From positions 17,032,017-17,096,016 of the forward strand of contig NC_084587.1 of the NCBI RefSeq assembly GCF_033807715.1: a stretch of DNA of 64,000 bases, given 5' to 3'. The notes beneath the pieces are model-generated. The model was not told the DNA's origin and did no database searches. It saw only the letters and a list, made by a program, of their open reading frames with translations. How positions within the stretch are numbered: the stretch's first letter is position 1; every line of letters starts with the position of its first letter. The stretch comes from Cololabis saira (Eukaryota; Chordata; Actinopteri; Beloniformes; Belonidae). Shown here piece by piece: positions 46,171-57,572 of the stretch. The position numbers and the translations under genes were made by a program.

Positions 46171-49100
46171 ATGGGCAGATTACAGATAATTTTGATTGTT
46201 CTCATGGGTAATTATTTTTTTTTCTTTTTCCACATTTGGATAAGAGTTTCTAATTTTATCAAAAACTCTCCAAACCAACTTGATCATAAGATAATATCAT
46301 ATTTTTAGTTGAGTTCTTTTGACGTCCAATTTAAAATCCCAAAAAGCTAACAACGTGCTTTTTATGGTGTATTTCTTTTCTAGTAGGGGTTTCCTGCAGT
46401 GCCTGTGGGGTCACTGGAAAAATGCTTGATGTGTCTGTTGGACATGGTGACAACATCACCCTCTACTGTGACTGCAAACTGGACACTGGAGTGTACATAG
46501 TGTGGTTCAGGAACTGTTCCCATGAGAACCAGCCCACACTTTTTCTTAATGTAAAACCTAATGACTGGGTTGAGACCCAATTATCTCTTCATTTCAAATT
46601 TTTGAGGAACAGTTCCTCTAACTCCTATGACCTGTCAATCATAAACATCACCCACTCTGATGAAGGATCCTACTACTGTGGAACTAAAGAGTTGAAGAAA
46701 GAAGAAAAAGAATATCTAACTGAAAAAACCATCTACAGATACAGCGACATCACATCAAGAGTCACAGTTTGTAAGTACAATTGTCTTTATGTCCTTAATT
46801 TTTGTGATTGTGTTTAGAGTAAAGAATTTTTGGATAAAATTATTACAGTGGTAAAACGTTTTTATATCACTCCATTTCAGCTTCTGCTTTCACAGGAATA
46901 TCCTTCAAAGACACATGCATCTTTTGAAATCAATTTTACTTTTTGTTTTAATAGTTTTTTTATTTCTACCAAAGTGTGAGGTAAAGCAAATAAGCAATCA
47001 ATTCAAACAGTTGGCAATAAAGTATAATTCTACACTGCTCCGGGTCTGATATTACGGTACCCTGCAAATCAGAGCAGTAACAGAAACTTGTGCTCTAAAC
47101 CACAGAAAGGAAAAAAAAATCCATAATGTGTCTTCTTTAAAGAGCAAACTGGTGAACTACCGAATAGTGCGTAATGGTTTGAACAAAAACCGATACACAT
47201 TTTTCCATTGAGACCTTTTGCACTGAAAGTGTATGACAAGTTTTTAATGTGTATTCACCATTTATTTCTGAGACGTGATAAAAAAGGCTCTCTTTGGGAA
47301 AAGGGAGAGAGACGGACCGACTTGAAAGACATTGCTGGAAGACTATTAAGTTACTTCACAGACATTCCAATTAGACAATAACAAGACCATCAATGTCTGT
47401 TAATAATTCAGGGTCAACCAAAACACTCTAAAAGTCTTTTTGTAGGTTTGGCCATAATGAATACAACACAATCCCTGGCAAGCGTCTGAATTTACTGCTT
47501 AAAGGTCAAGTGCAGACAATCTTTTTCATACAGTGGTTTCCTCATCTCAGCACAAAAAAGCCATTTAGCCACAATGACCAAGTGGAGGCAGCACTTTGTA
47601 ACATCAGTGTGTGTTTACACAGTGTGGTGGCGTAATAGACTCATCTGAGTGACAAGAGTGTAGCTCACAAGAGCAACATGTTCCACAATACCTGTTTTGT
47701 AGTTACTTGGGCAGATGAATGTTGTTTTCAGATGGCACAGAGACAGAATAAAAGGACTACAGGGCCGGAATGAACTGGCTGCGTTAATGGGAGATTGGGG
47801 CTTACACTATATAAAAATGAAAATTTAAATGAATTTAAATGAACCTGACAAAGTAGCTGCAGTTTAAATGAATACGTATATATAAATGCATCTGCCCAAA
47901 CATTATTGTCCATTTTCCAAGTTTTCAACCATAATTAAAATTAGTAAGCAGGTAAACTTTATAGCACCTTTCACAGTGACTGAAAAAAAATATGTATTTT
48001 TTTTTTCCAAAGTGCAGCATTAAACAGTGTTTATGGTTCATTATTAAAAATTAAGACATTTGTTGGATTCTTGTTAAAGTTGAGCTGTGTTATTTTACTT
48101 TCAGCATTTTCTTTAAGATTTAATTATCATTTTTCAGTCTTCATTATTATTTTTCTATCCTCACTTGCTCCCCAAAGTATATTTTAGTCAATTCATTTTT
48201 TAGCTTTTAATTATTTCATTAATTCATTTACCTTTGGGAATTATTTATGAGCTCAAACCCACAAAACATCTGTTTATGAAGACCCTTTTTTCACAGGTTC
48301 ACACAATTTAAAATACTTATTTACATATATTCATAAAACATTTACAACCAGGGTGTACCCCCGCCTCTCGCCTAAAATGAGCTGGGCTAGGCTCCAGCAC
48401 CTCTGTGACCCGGCAAAGGAGGAAATGGGTATAGAATGGATGGATGGATATTTACAACACTGTTAAAAAAATGTTGTTCTCAATAGACATATTTATATTA
48501 CATCATATAAAATGACATAAAGCAATACATTTAAGTATATTAATTACGCACATGGACTTTAATTGGCAGTTGGTGTAAACAATGGCTAGCTGTCATTACA
48601 GTATCTTGCTACTTAGCACTTCTTAGCCTTCTAAACATTGGTTTTGAACTATGAATTAACATAGAAGGGCATAGTAATTGATATTTTACAGATAAAACAT
48701 TTTATTGGCTGTGGGTTGGCCTGAGTAGGCAGCTTGTGCTGCCTACTGCAAGTCTGCTGGCTGGCTTTTATCATTATTATCAGTATCATTCTTTTTTTTT
48801 TTCAAATACACATTTTGAAAATATAAAAATGCAATATGTAACACTGTAACCACTGAATTAGTTTTGTTCAATAATGTTACAAATTGTTTGCAACTTTGTG
48901 TTGGATCCAGACTCCACTGATCTTCATCCAGACATTAACAAGGCTTCACAGGACCATGATTTGTGCTGGTATCTGCTCCTCTCTCTATGTCCAGCGGTTT
49001 CTGTTGTCTCTGCTTTTCTTTCGTCTCTTCTGGTTTACAGGCTTTGTCAAAGAACAGGTACTTGTTTTATCAATGTTTTCCTCTTATAATCGCATTAATA

Positions 49101-49443
49101 AGACATTTTTGAGTTTGCTGCACCATCCAAAAATAAGTAGCAGATTATTTATGTTTAAAAGATTCACCAATTTTATTTCTATAGCATCAAAACATCAAGA
49201 AGATGAAGAGAGACCCTACACAAAGAGCCAAACAAGACAACCACAGGTAATTAACAACATATTCACCAGTATTTACACAAGTTTGTCACAAAACCACATG
49301 ATCCTTACAAGAATGTGACATTTTAGGATGAAGACGTTTGCTACGCTGCCCTTGAAATCCACGAGGCATCACAGAGCCCAAAGACGGAGAGGACAACCCA
49401 GAGTTCAGACTTCAGCACATATTCTACCGTCAAAAAAATTTAA
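46171..49443 (+). CDS. Gene E: V-set Ig receptor with two ITIMs
   Basis: The exons are 46171-46207, 46387-46770, 48911-49057, 49185-49246 and 49327-49443; the joined frame is 248 codons plus TAA with no internal stop. The signal peptide is MGRLQIILIVLMG. The V-set domain has core cysteines C40 and C110, the extra pair C42/C56, Trp52 and SDEGSYYCGT. As in the other copies there are exactly 30 residues from the F-strand cysteine to the exon end. The V exon acceptor is ambiguous (TAG|TAG); the second AG keeps the frame. The membrane exon is DHDLCWYLLLSLCPAVSVVSAFLSSLLV without the lysine seen in D. The tail has VCYAAL (Y216) and STYSTV (Y242), so inhibitory signalling through SHP-type phosphatases is expected from the family pattern. 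Intron 2 is 2.1 kb and holds a LINE tail at 48346-48452. Confidence 0.87.
46830..48340. other. Gene E intron 2, no nested gene seen
   Basis: AT-rich intron sequence. No element boundary apart from the LINE tail at its right side. Confidence 0.45.
48346..48452 (+). mobile_element. LINE 3' tail with (ATGG)n in gene E intron 2
   Basis: 'gggtgtacccccgcctctcgcc...gagctgggctaggctccagcacc...gtatagaatggatggatgga' is the well-known 3' tail of a fish LINE, 5'-truncated. Confidence 0.7.
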
Positions 49444-49719
49444 CAAAGATAATTAGAAAAATGAATGATCAGTGTTTGTTTAAATCACCTCTGTCATTCT
49501 TGTCCTTCTAAAGTATGTTTTTTGACAGTCGCTGGTCAGCATTGCCAATAGATCTAATGAGAGGTTGTATTAATATTAATACAACAGTCAGTACTGTATT
49601 ACATGATAGGAAAATAACTCCAGGGGACGATATTTATATGTATATATATGTTAGGGGTGTCAAATTAGCACGTTAACTGTGATTAATTAGTTACTGGCAT
49701 ATTTAGCACGCTATTTTTA

Positions 49720-50650
49720 GGGCCCGAGCACTGACAGTGCGAAGGCCCTATTGTATCTGTAGGAATTTTTTCTTTCTTTCTTTCTTCTGACGAAATGAGG
49801 GCCTTTTTGCCCCCCTAAACGTGCCCCAAAAGTCACCAAATTCTGCACGCAAGCCAGGCCTGGCGAAAAATTTGATATTTAATGGTTTGCATTAATGGGT
49901 GTGGCAAAATGGCTCAACAGCGCCCCCTAGAAAACTTTGTGCCTCAAGCCCCACAATATGGTTTGACGTACATGCACGAAAATCAGTACACACCTGTATC
50001 ATGTCACAACTTAAAGAAAAGTCTCTTTGTGCCATGGCCGAAACCGAACAGGAAGTCGGCCATTTCGAATTAATCGTGTCATTTTGGCGCAATTTATGCC
50101 ATTCCTTCGGCAGTTAATACGGCCCGAACCGTAACGTGCACCCAGGTGTGTTAAACATCAAAATGTGCGTCTCCTGCACATTACTTTTCTCTTTCAAAAG
50201 CGTTACCGTGGCGACGCTAGACGCCAAAAAGCGCGCCCACCCTTCATCTGATTGGTCCATATTTGATAGTTCCCCAAAAGTCACCAAATTTTGCACGCAA
50301 ACCAGGCCTGGGGATAAATTTGATGTTTAATGGTTTGCATTAATAGGCGTGGCCTAATGGCTCAACAGCGCCCCCTAGAAAACTTTTCTCTGCCATAACT
50401 TTTGAACGGGTTGTGATAAAGACTCGTGGGTGGTGTCATCAGACTCGGTATTGAGTCCTTGACCTTCATTGGCCTGCATTAGCCCCGCCCCTTCTTCTGA
50501 TTGGTTGTCCATATTTTCTGACATAACTTTTGAATGGTTTGACATAGAGAGTCGTGGGTGGTGTCATTGGACTCGGTTTTGAGTCCTTGACCTTAATTGG
50601 TGCAAATTGCACGCGCGAGGGCCCGTTCATCGCTGCTTGCAGCTTTAATT
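49720..50650 (+). repeat. GGGCCC-type interspersed repeat, copy 2
   Basis: Same edges as 15595-16170. The longest copy, with an internal repeat of the 'acttttgaa...gtcgtgggtggtgtcat...gagtccttgacc' unit (about 50397-50600). Non-coding. Confidence 0.8.
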
Positions 50651-50654
50651 TTAA

Positions 50655-52440
50655 TAACTTTTTCTGTTTGCGAGTTGCCTTCATTATGAAATCTGTGTTT
50701 GTGCTTGAGTTGTTGGGGTGGAAAACAATGGTCAGTCCCACCCTGAAGTGGACATTGATTGACTGTGTTTGGGCTTGTTTAGCATTCGCTGGTAGGCTCC
50801 CATTGTAGCTGGACAAGCATGGGGAGGAACGGTGAGTAGTAGAGAAGAGAAATGAAAATGGAGGAGCGTGTGAAAGTTGTCCGATGGGGAATTTACATTT
50901 AAAAAATGCCCCGAAGGCACCATTGATAAAGATAGAGTGGAAAGGAATTTGCCTACCACTCAAGCAGCTCAAGTTTAGCCTATCACATAAACGTAAAGCA
51001 CCCAGTCGCAAGCGCAGCTACAGCTAATGTTAGGAGCAAAGATGTAAGCAATTTATCAAGCCACAACAACGCTCTTCAGCAAACAAAACTTGAGGAGAGC
51101 ACCCCGCAAGCAAGTCTGCGACTGAGAGGCTGGTGAATTTTCTTGCCAAGTTGGCTAGAACTGCATGTGTTCAAGTCTGTTTTAAAAAAGCCACTTTCTC
51201 TTATTATATATCAATTTTTTGATCTACCACAATAATGTCATGAATTTAAACGAAAACCCCTCAAGTTGAGGGCTTTTCTCAAAAGTTTTATCTTGTCAAC
51301 TTGCTTTGTTTCGTCAATATACATCCACTTTTGCAATTCAGCCTTGTGCTTTGCAAAGTTGTCTTTCCTGACTCAAAACCAGCAATTACATTTTACTGAG
51401 GTGGCTGTACAATGCGCTGAACACTGAATAATATGCCAGCAAATAATAATGTGGGCAAGCTGATTTTTGAATACGTCACAGAAGCTTGTAGTCCATATCT
51501 GCTCATTGCATAATGAAAGGAAAGACAGGACCTTCTTTTCACTTGTTCAACTGTCAACGCTATTCTTATCAACAGTATTGAGTAAATGCATTCTTCTAAT
51601 TCTATAAAAGGCTTTCAGATGGGTTTTTTTTATATCCTGATACTGGGTAATCGCATACATTTTGCCAGGGGAACGTATTTCTTCCAAGCTTGAAACAACC
51701 TGGGTATCTCAGCTAATGGTGAAAGCAAAGCAGTGGAAGAGTTTCTTTCAGAGCATATGTGTACCTGGAGTTTCATGCCCCAAGCTCCTCTCACAAGTGG
51801 AGTGTGGGTAAGGAGGTTAGGTTTCATACAACACATCTTGGAAGCAATTTGTTTTTAAATGTGTGTACTTGTCCGTACTTTTGAAACATCATCAGCCACA
51901 GCTGAAGTACTTTTTAATTCAAAGTCTACATCCAGTGAACTACAGTCTAAATCACTGGATGTGTCCTTGCTCTGCCTACTTTACAGAAAAAGAATGTTAG
52001 AACTGCAAAAAGACTGTACTGCATCCTCTGTTCTCTGGAGTACCTTCTCGCAAGTCATATTTGCCAAGTATAAACTACAACATACACAAACCTACATTTT
52101 CCAAACTCACGTATGATGTCCTTAGTACAGTCTTGGCAACGGTCATTGTTGCTGCAAACCACCGACAATTATTGTCTGTTGTAATGATCCCATGGATCCA
52201 CTGAGTCTCAAATCTGCAACAATGAATTGGGTGAAAAGAACTTTTTAAACAACAGTACCTACCACATTTTGATAAAATATGAGTCACAACGAAAGTTGAC
52301 AAGTTATTGTTAGGACTTATTTCCGGAGATATGTAAACCAAGAAGTGTCTATAATATTACCTGATAAGAAATCAGAAGTTACGGACACACAAACCTTTAG
52401 TAATATTCCATCAAATTTGGTTTAAAAAAATGTTATTATA
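50655..52440. other. No gene recognised
   Basis: A 181-codon minus-strand frame (50466-51011) overlaps the repeat edge and has no known domain. Other frames are short. No supportable gene. Confidence 0.35.
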
Positions 52441-52441
52441 G

Positions 52442-53424
52442 TACCGTAGATGACCAAATAGTCGCCCGCGCGCAAATACGCGCCTGTGCTCTAATAGCCG
52501 CCGGGGTCCGAGCCCATTTGGCATAATAAACGCCGGTTCAATTAAACGCCCGGGCGACTAACGGTAATAACCTGGTAATAACACTGTATTTGCATTGTAT
52601 TGTGTACAGTATCGTTCATACTGCTCTGATCAGCTCCGTGTGTCGCCGTTACACAGACAAACTGTCTTTTTATACCAGAGCATGTGAGCGGAGTGACCAG
52701 AGGGACCCGACGTCCCAGCAAAATGAGAAGAGAAAAAAGAGTTGTTCCGAACAGCAGACAGCGCACACACTTAAGGCTGATTTATGGTTCTGCGTTACAC
52801 CAACGCAGAGCCTACGGCGTACAGTGCGTGTCGCCGCGTACCATACGCCGTAGGCCACGCCGTACCCTACGGCGTAGGTTCTGCGTCGATTTAACGCAGA
52901 ACCATAATTCAGGCTTCAGAGTCTGCAGCGCGACTGAGAGCGACTGCACTGGTACGCGGCGACCCGCACCGTACGTGGAAATGTGCTCTTTTTTTTGCTA
53001 TTAAAACATGATTTGTAATGTGAATTTGCAAAACTTAAACTACAAATAATAGTTTTTGACGTAACATCAGAGATTGCGCATGCTCTCTGTGAAAGGATGA
53101 GTCAAATCGGGTCGCAGCTGCTTCAACTGTGATTCCTTCACGAGGAGCGACCAGGATTTCAAACATGCTTGATTTTCTTGCGACCTCACGATTCGTGATC
53201 GGGAGCTCGTCGTGAGGTGTTGTGTTGTGTACAGTGTGTACAATTTTAGTTCCAGTGGTACTATGGTCATCTCATATGTTCTTTGTAAGTAATGGTCTGG
53301 TGCTGCTCATTGCAAAAATAAATAGTAGCCTGTTGCAAATACCCGCCTGGTTCTTATAAACGCCTGGGGTCCAAGTGGATTTAGCATATTAAACGCCCGG
53401 GCTACTAAATGGTCATCTACGGTA
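52442..53424. mobile_element. TA-ended DNA element with nested MITE
   Basis: Termini TACCGTAGATGACC and GGTCATCTACGGTA. The second block (CGCCCGGGCG...TTTAAT/ATTAAACGCCCGGGC) also recurs inverted. 983 bp, no transposase frame. A palindromic MITE is nested at 52773-52916. Confidence 0.8.
52773..52916. mobile_element. Palindromic MITE nested in the TA-ended element
   Basis: AAGGCTGATTTATGGTTCTG and, reverse-complemented, AAGCCTGAATTATGGTTCTG bound 144 bp. The whole unit is close to self-complementary, including TACGGCGTA repeats, and could fold as one long hairpin. Confidence 0.8.
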
Positions 53425-53639
53425 TACTAAAATGCTGTCACAGTTGGCAAACTTTTTGAAAGTAGGAAAACCTACTCTGAACTCAGTAGCACTTTCCAGC
53501 CCTTTGGTGCCCCACAGTGTTCAACGATAGAAGGTTTTCTGTGGGGCACAGCCTCTGAAGACAGTCAGAACAAAGAGTTCTTTCATTATTACATGTGTTT
53601 GTAATCTGCCTATATTTTGAGAAGCTACAAAAGTAAAAT

Positions 53640-53880
53640 GTCCACCCACTTTTCCAACCACATCATGATGTTTATGTGATCAGTAGATACTTACAGGAAA
53701 CCCACAGTTACCAACAGCCCGTCAAACAACAGCGGAGGTCAAGATACAGCTACGCTCAAGCTTGCTGTTTGACAGCAGAGTATTTCCTGTTGTCTACATG
53801 AGCATCATCCACACAGCAGTTCTGAAATGCCTGTAGCTCAGGGTGCCAAATTTCCGGTTGTTTGATATAAACACTTTCAT
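53640..53880 (-). pseudogene. Decayed leader-exon copy (beta type), minus strand
   Basis: Minus-strand match to exon 1 and promoter of 30657-31118. The ETS-like AACAGGAAATACTCTG block, then LTSAVV, then after a one-base shift DGLLVTVGFL, followed by TAA. The start codon is TTG. No second exon is seen. Confidence 0.5.
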
Positions 53881-54659
53881 TCGCTCTTATAAAGCTTTGA
53901 GCAAGGTGTAAAATAATATGGTTTCACTAAAATGTTCAGCCACAACTCAGCGCCATTAATGGCATCTCTAGAATTACTCCACTGACTTTCAACCTTCTGT
54001 GAACATTACTCACTTTTGTTGTCATCTTTTTGTTTTCTATCTGTTATTGTAGAGCACTTTGTGATTTTTATCTGCAAAAAGTGCTCTATAAATAAACGTT
54101 ACTTACTTACTCATTTCTGTTGTAATTGTATCAATGATTCTGTATCAGATACAATGGTTCAAATTGCTGAAATGATCGATCATCCACAGCTAAATTTAGG
54201 TTTTCCAAGACTTTTAAATGTTTAGATGCATGCGCTTGGCGACATCACCAGAAGAAAGACATCAGTTTCCATAGATACGCAGATGACACTGTGCTTTATA
54301 TTGCTCTGTGTCCTGAAGACACCAGTCCAATCAAACTTTTTGACTTTATTTTGGATATTTGGTTATAAACATATAAAGTACCTATATAAAAGTACCTAAT
54401 ATATATAAAATAAAGGTAACACCAGCAAAATATTTTTATAGTACATTCGTTTCACTTTCTCAAGCCAGCGCACTTGGGACACTTGGGTGTGTTTTGATCG
54501 TTTGATCACAAAAAATTCAGTTTTCTCTTTTGATTCATGGCTCTATTAGCACCATGACTGTTTGACACCCTCTAAACCTGAAACGATATAGAGACATTAT
54601 TCTAACCATTACGTGACAAAAAAAAGACTAAATGTCTTTACTTGCTCGTTTATTTGATG

Positions 54660-54760
54660 TTGTTGCCACACAGTTTCCAAGAAGTCATGAGAGAAAGCTG
54701 AACTAGCTTCAACCACTTTATGAGTGATGAAACTCTCAGGTAACCACCAACAAACTGCAA
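54660..54760 (-). pseudogene. Decayed leader-like unit (alpha type), minus strand
   Basis: Aligns with 43120-43265 and 57028-57180 (CACACAGTTTCCAAGAAGTCATGAGAG). The broken frame includes LLGAVCCLQFVGGYL. No linked exon. Confidence 0.35.
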
Positions 54761-54764
54761 ACAG

Positions 54765-56170
54765 CAAACTGCCCCTAACAGGTTTGATAAGCAAACAGAA
54801 ATGTTTTGCTGATGCCAGAGACCATATAAGAACATCAAGAGTGGCTTAAAATGATAAGAAGGCAAATAACCATTCATCACAGAAAACAACGTCTCATCTC
54901 TGAACACGGATGTTGAGCACTGAGGGAAACGTTATAGAGCAGCAGTAATTTATTATGGGTGCCACTCCTGTCAGCTAAAAATACTAAACTGAGGCTGCAT
55001 TTGGTCTACGACCACCAAAACTGGACAACAGAGGATTGTAAAAATATTGTCTCACTTCAAAAGCAGTCCCTCGAGAAAATAAGCCTAATATTCCATAATT
55101 CTAGCCAAAATTGTCTTATTTTCAACACAGTCTTCTAATTTTCTTGAAACAATGTTTTTTTTTTACTTCCTTGGGGAGGAGTGCAGTACTGATCTTGTGG
55201 GTCTCAGATTCAGTTGTGACGGTAGGGTCAGGGTAAAAGCATTGAACCACCCTGTCTAGTATCAACATTTCAGGTGGTTTGCCTGACAGTGACTACATTT
55301 CAGATGTAAAAGCATGAGACACATGTTGATTTTAAAAATCCGACAGTGACATTTATTTAGACTGAGTGACAACTTGAGCCAACATATCACTGACAATTGA
55401 GTAATAAACTTCTTTTTAAACCCTCTCATTAAGATACTTAATTAGAAGTGCCTATGGACCAGAATAAAACACTATGTTTACGCAAACCCCATGCCAGACA
55501 TACACACAAAACAAATACATATTTACACAAATACACTCTGTGCTGTAAATCATTCAATAACACATAATCTACATAATCAACCAATATTGCAATCTTTTTC
55601 TACTCATTCGCCCCTCCTCGTTATAATAGTTGTCTCCAACATCTTTTAAGCACAGCATTTGAATGTGTCACTGTTGTCACATCTTCCTTGCCACATAGAC
55701 AACAAGGAAGTGGTGAACTCAGCTCGTACATGCGGGGCTCAGAGTGAAAATAAGTTTTTCATTTTCCTTAAATTTAGTTTAGCGAAGCACTAATGATCAA
55801 TTTTGTATGGAAATCATTGCTCAATTAGAACTCATGCATTATCCCATACCAGATACCGAGAGAGACCATAAGACAGGTACTTTTTTTTTTTTTTTTAAGA
55901 AAGAAAAATAAACTAAAATTCTGGAAAACTCCTTGCAATCTTTAACAATTTGAAGGAAAAATGTATATTAAAAGGAATTACTTGACAAATCAAGAAGAAT
56001 CAATTTTCCACTCGTTCCACAAGAATCCACTTTCACTCCAACTTTCCTCCCACAGTCCAAAGAAATCCACGTTAGGTCAATGGTTAGAGTGCAAGAGTGC
56101 CTCAGTGGACTGAAATGGGTTAATGACATGAACTGTTAATTGTTTTGTGAGTCACAAGAGAATAATTGTG
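54765..56170. other. No gene recognised
   Basis: AT-rich spacer with a T17 run near 55880. Nothing coding is supportable. Confidence 0.4.
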
Positions 56171-56179
56171 CATTGGCAT

Positions 56180-56640
56180 TTGCTAACATGTCCTGTTGTC
56201 CATGTGATCAGTGAAGTCTTCCAGGAAACCCACAGTTACCAACAGCCCATCAAACAAGAGCAGAAGTCACATGCAAGCGTATTCAAGCTAGTTGAGGGTG
56301 TTGCTGTGTGACTGCAGAGTGTTTCCTGTTGTCTACATGAGTGCCATCTACACTGCAGCTCCGAAGTCATCACAACGCCGGATGCAAAATTTGAGCAGAT
56401 CATTTGGTTTCATGCAAAGATTCGTCCACATCTCAGTGCCCCTAAAAACATCGTAAGAATACATTTTTCCCCCACATCCTTTCAAGTAGGCATTTATTTG
56501 CTCATAAACAACCTGTTTCTGTCGTCATGGAATGGATGATACTTTCGAATGAGCAAGTTTTTCTTGGTCATGGAACTCTTTCCTTGACTAGGAATAAAAC
56601 AAAAATGCCACCAGGACAAATCTAGATCAAAGCTGGCTCA
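56180..56640 (-). pseudogene. Decayed leader-exon copy with conserved upstream region (beta type)
   Basis: On the minus strand: upstream block shared with 32460-32530 (TGGTGGCAT, TGTTTTATT), the AACAGGAAACACTCTGCAGTCA block, then exon-1 relatives VTSALV and, after a one-base shift, DGLLVTVGFLEDFTDHMDNRTC. The start codon is GTG and the donor GT has become TT. It is the best-preserved relative of the 31-kb candidate exon 1. Confidence 0.55.
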
Positions 56641-57027
56641 TGAATTTTACAAATACCAATCATCAATAACAATATGACCAACTACCACATATTGACAAGA
56701 TCCCCGGTTTGCAGGTAAAACATCTAACCAGTAAGGGTGTGGACAAAGAACATGGCTTACTAAAACCTACTCAGAAAGACACAGGTCAGGAAATATCAAA
56801 TGTGACACCGGAAATGTTGAAAACATGATGTTTGTTCCTATTTTATATATAATATCACTGAGCTTAAATAATCAGGGGAAATGTGACTGGGACAAACGTC
56901 TGAGTGCAATTAATATGTGCTGCACGAAACTCTTCAATAATTATTTGAAAAGATGAATCTAAAAATTTAAACAATAAAGCTGTAAGTGTGTATTGTGTCT
57001 CTTATGTGTTTCTTTTGCACTGCTGTA

Positions 57028-57180
57028 CTAGCCACACAGTTTCCCAGAACCTATGAGAGAAAACTAAAACAGCTTTGACCGCTTTTCTCAGTGGTGAAAC
57101 TAAGGAAACCCACAATAACAGCCCATCGCATATCTGCAGATGGAAAAAAAAAAGCAAATTGAACCTAGAGATAAGTGCAC
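57028..57180 (-). pseudogene. Leader-like short frame (alpha type), minus strand
   Basis: From ATG at 57132 down to TAG at 57028 the minus strand is open for 34 residues (MRWAVIVGFLSFTTEKSG start). It is signal-peptide-like and similar in layout to the beta-type leader. No second exon was found. It may be a decayed or unlinked exon. Confidence 0.35.
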
Positions 57181-57572
57181 GGTCTCATTGTCCACGCTTC
57201 TCTATGTATTTTGAGAACAGAGATCATACAAAGCGACACTACAAATATAGATCTGACATGAGTGTAAAGTTACGTCAAAGTACACACTTTTTCATTCTAC
57301 ATAAGTACTGAGGGAAATGAAGCTCCATATACACTTGATAGCCACTTTATTAAGTACACCAGCCAGCTGCTCAATGCTTATCGTCAGTCACATGGCAACA
57401 GCTTAGGGCATTTAGACTACATTCACAGTCACACAGTCTGACTGTTTGGATCTGGTGGTTTGCAAGATATAATCTGTGAGTCCTTGCTGCTGTACCCTAA
57501 TCCACTACCTTGTTATGGTAATTCATATTCATAGTATGGGTGTAAATATTAATATTTACATATTACAATTAA

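Noticed and set aside
50466..51011. 181-codon minus-strand open frame
   Set aside because: It overlaps the end of a GGGCCC-type repeat, has no recognisable domain and no splice or promoter context.
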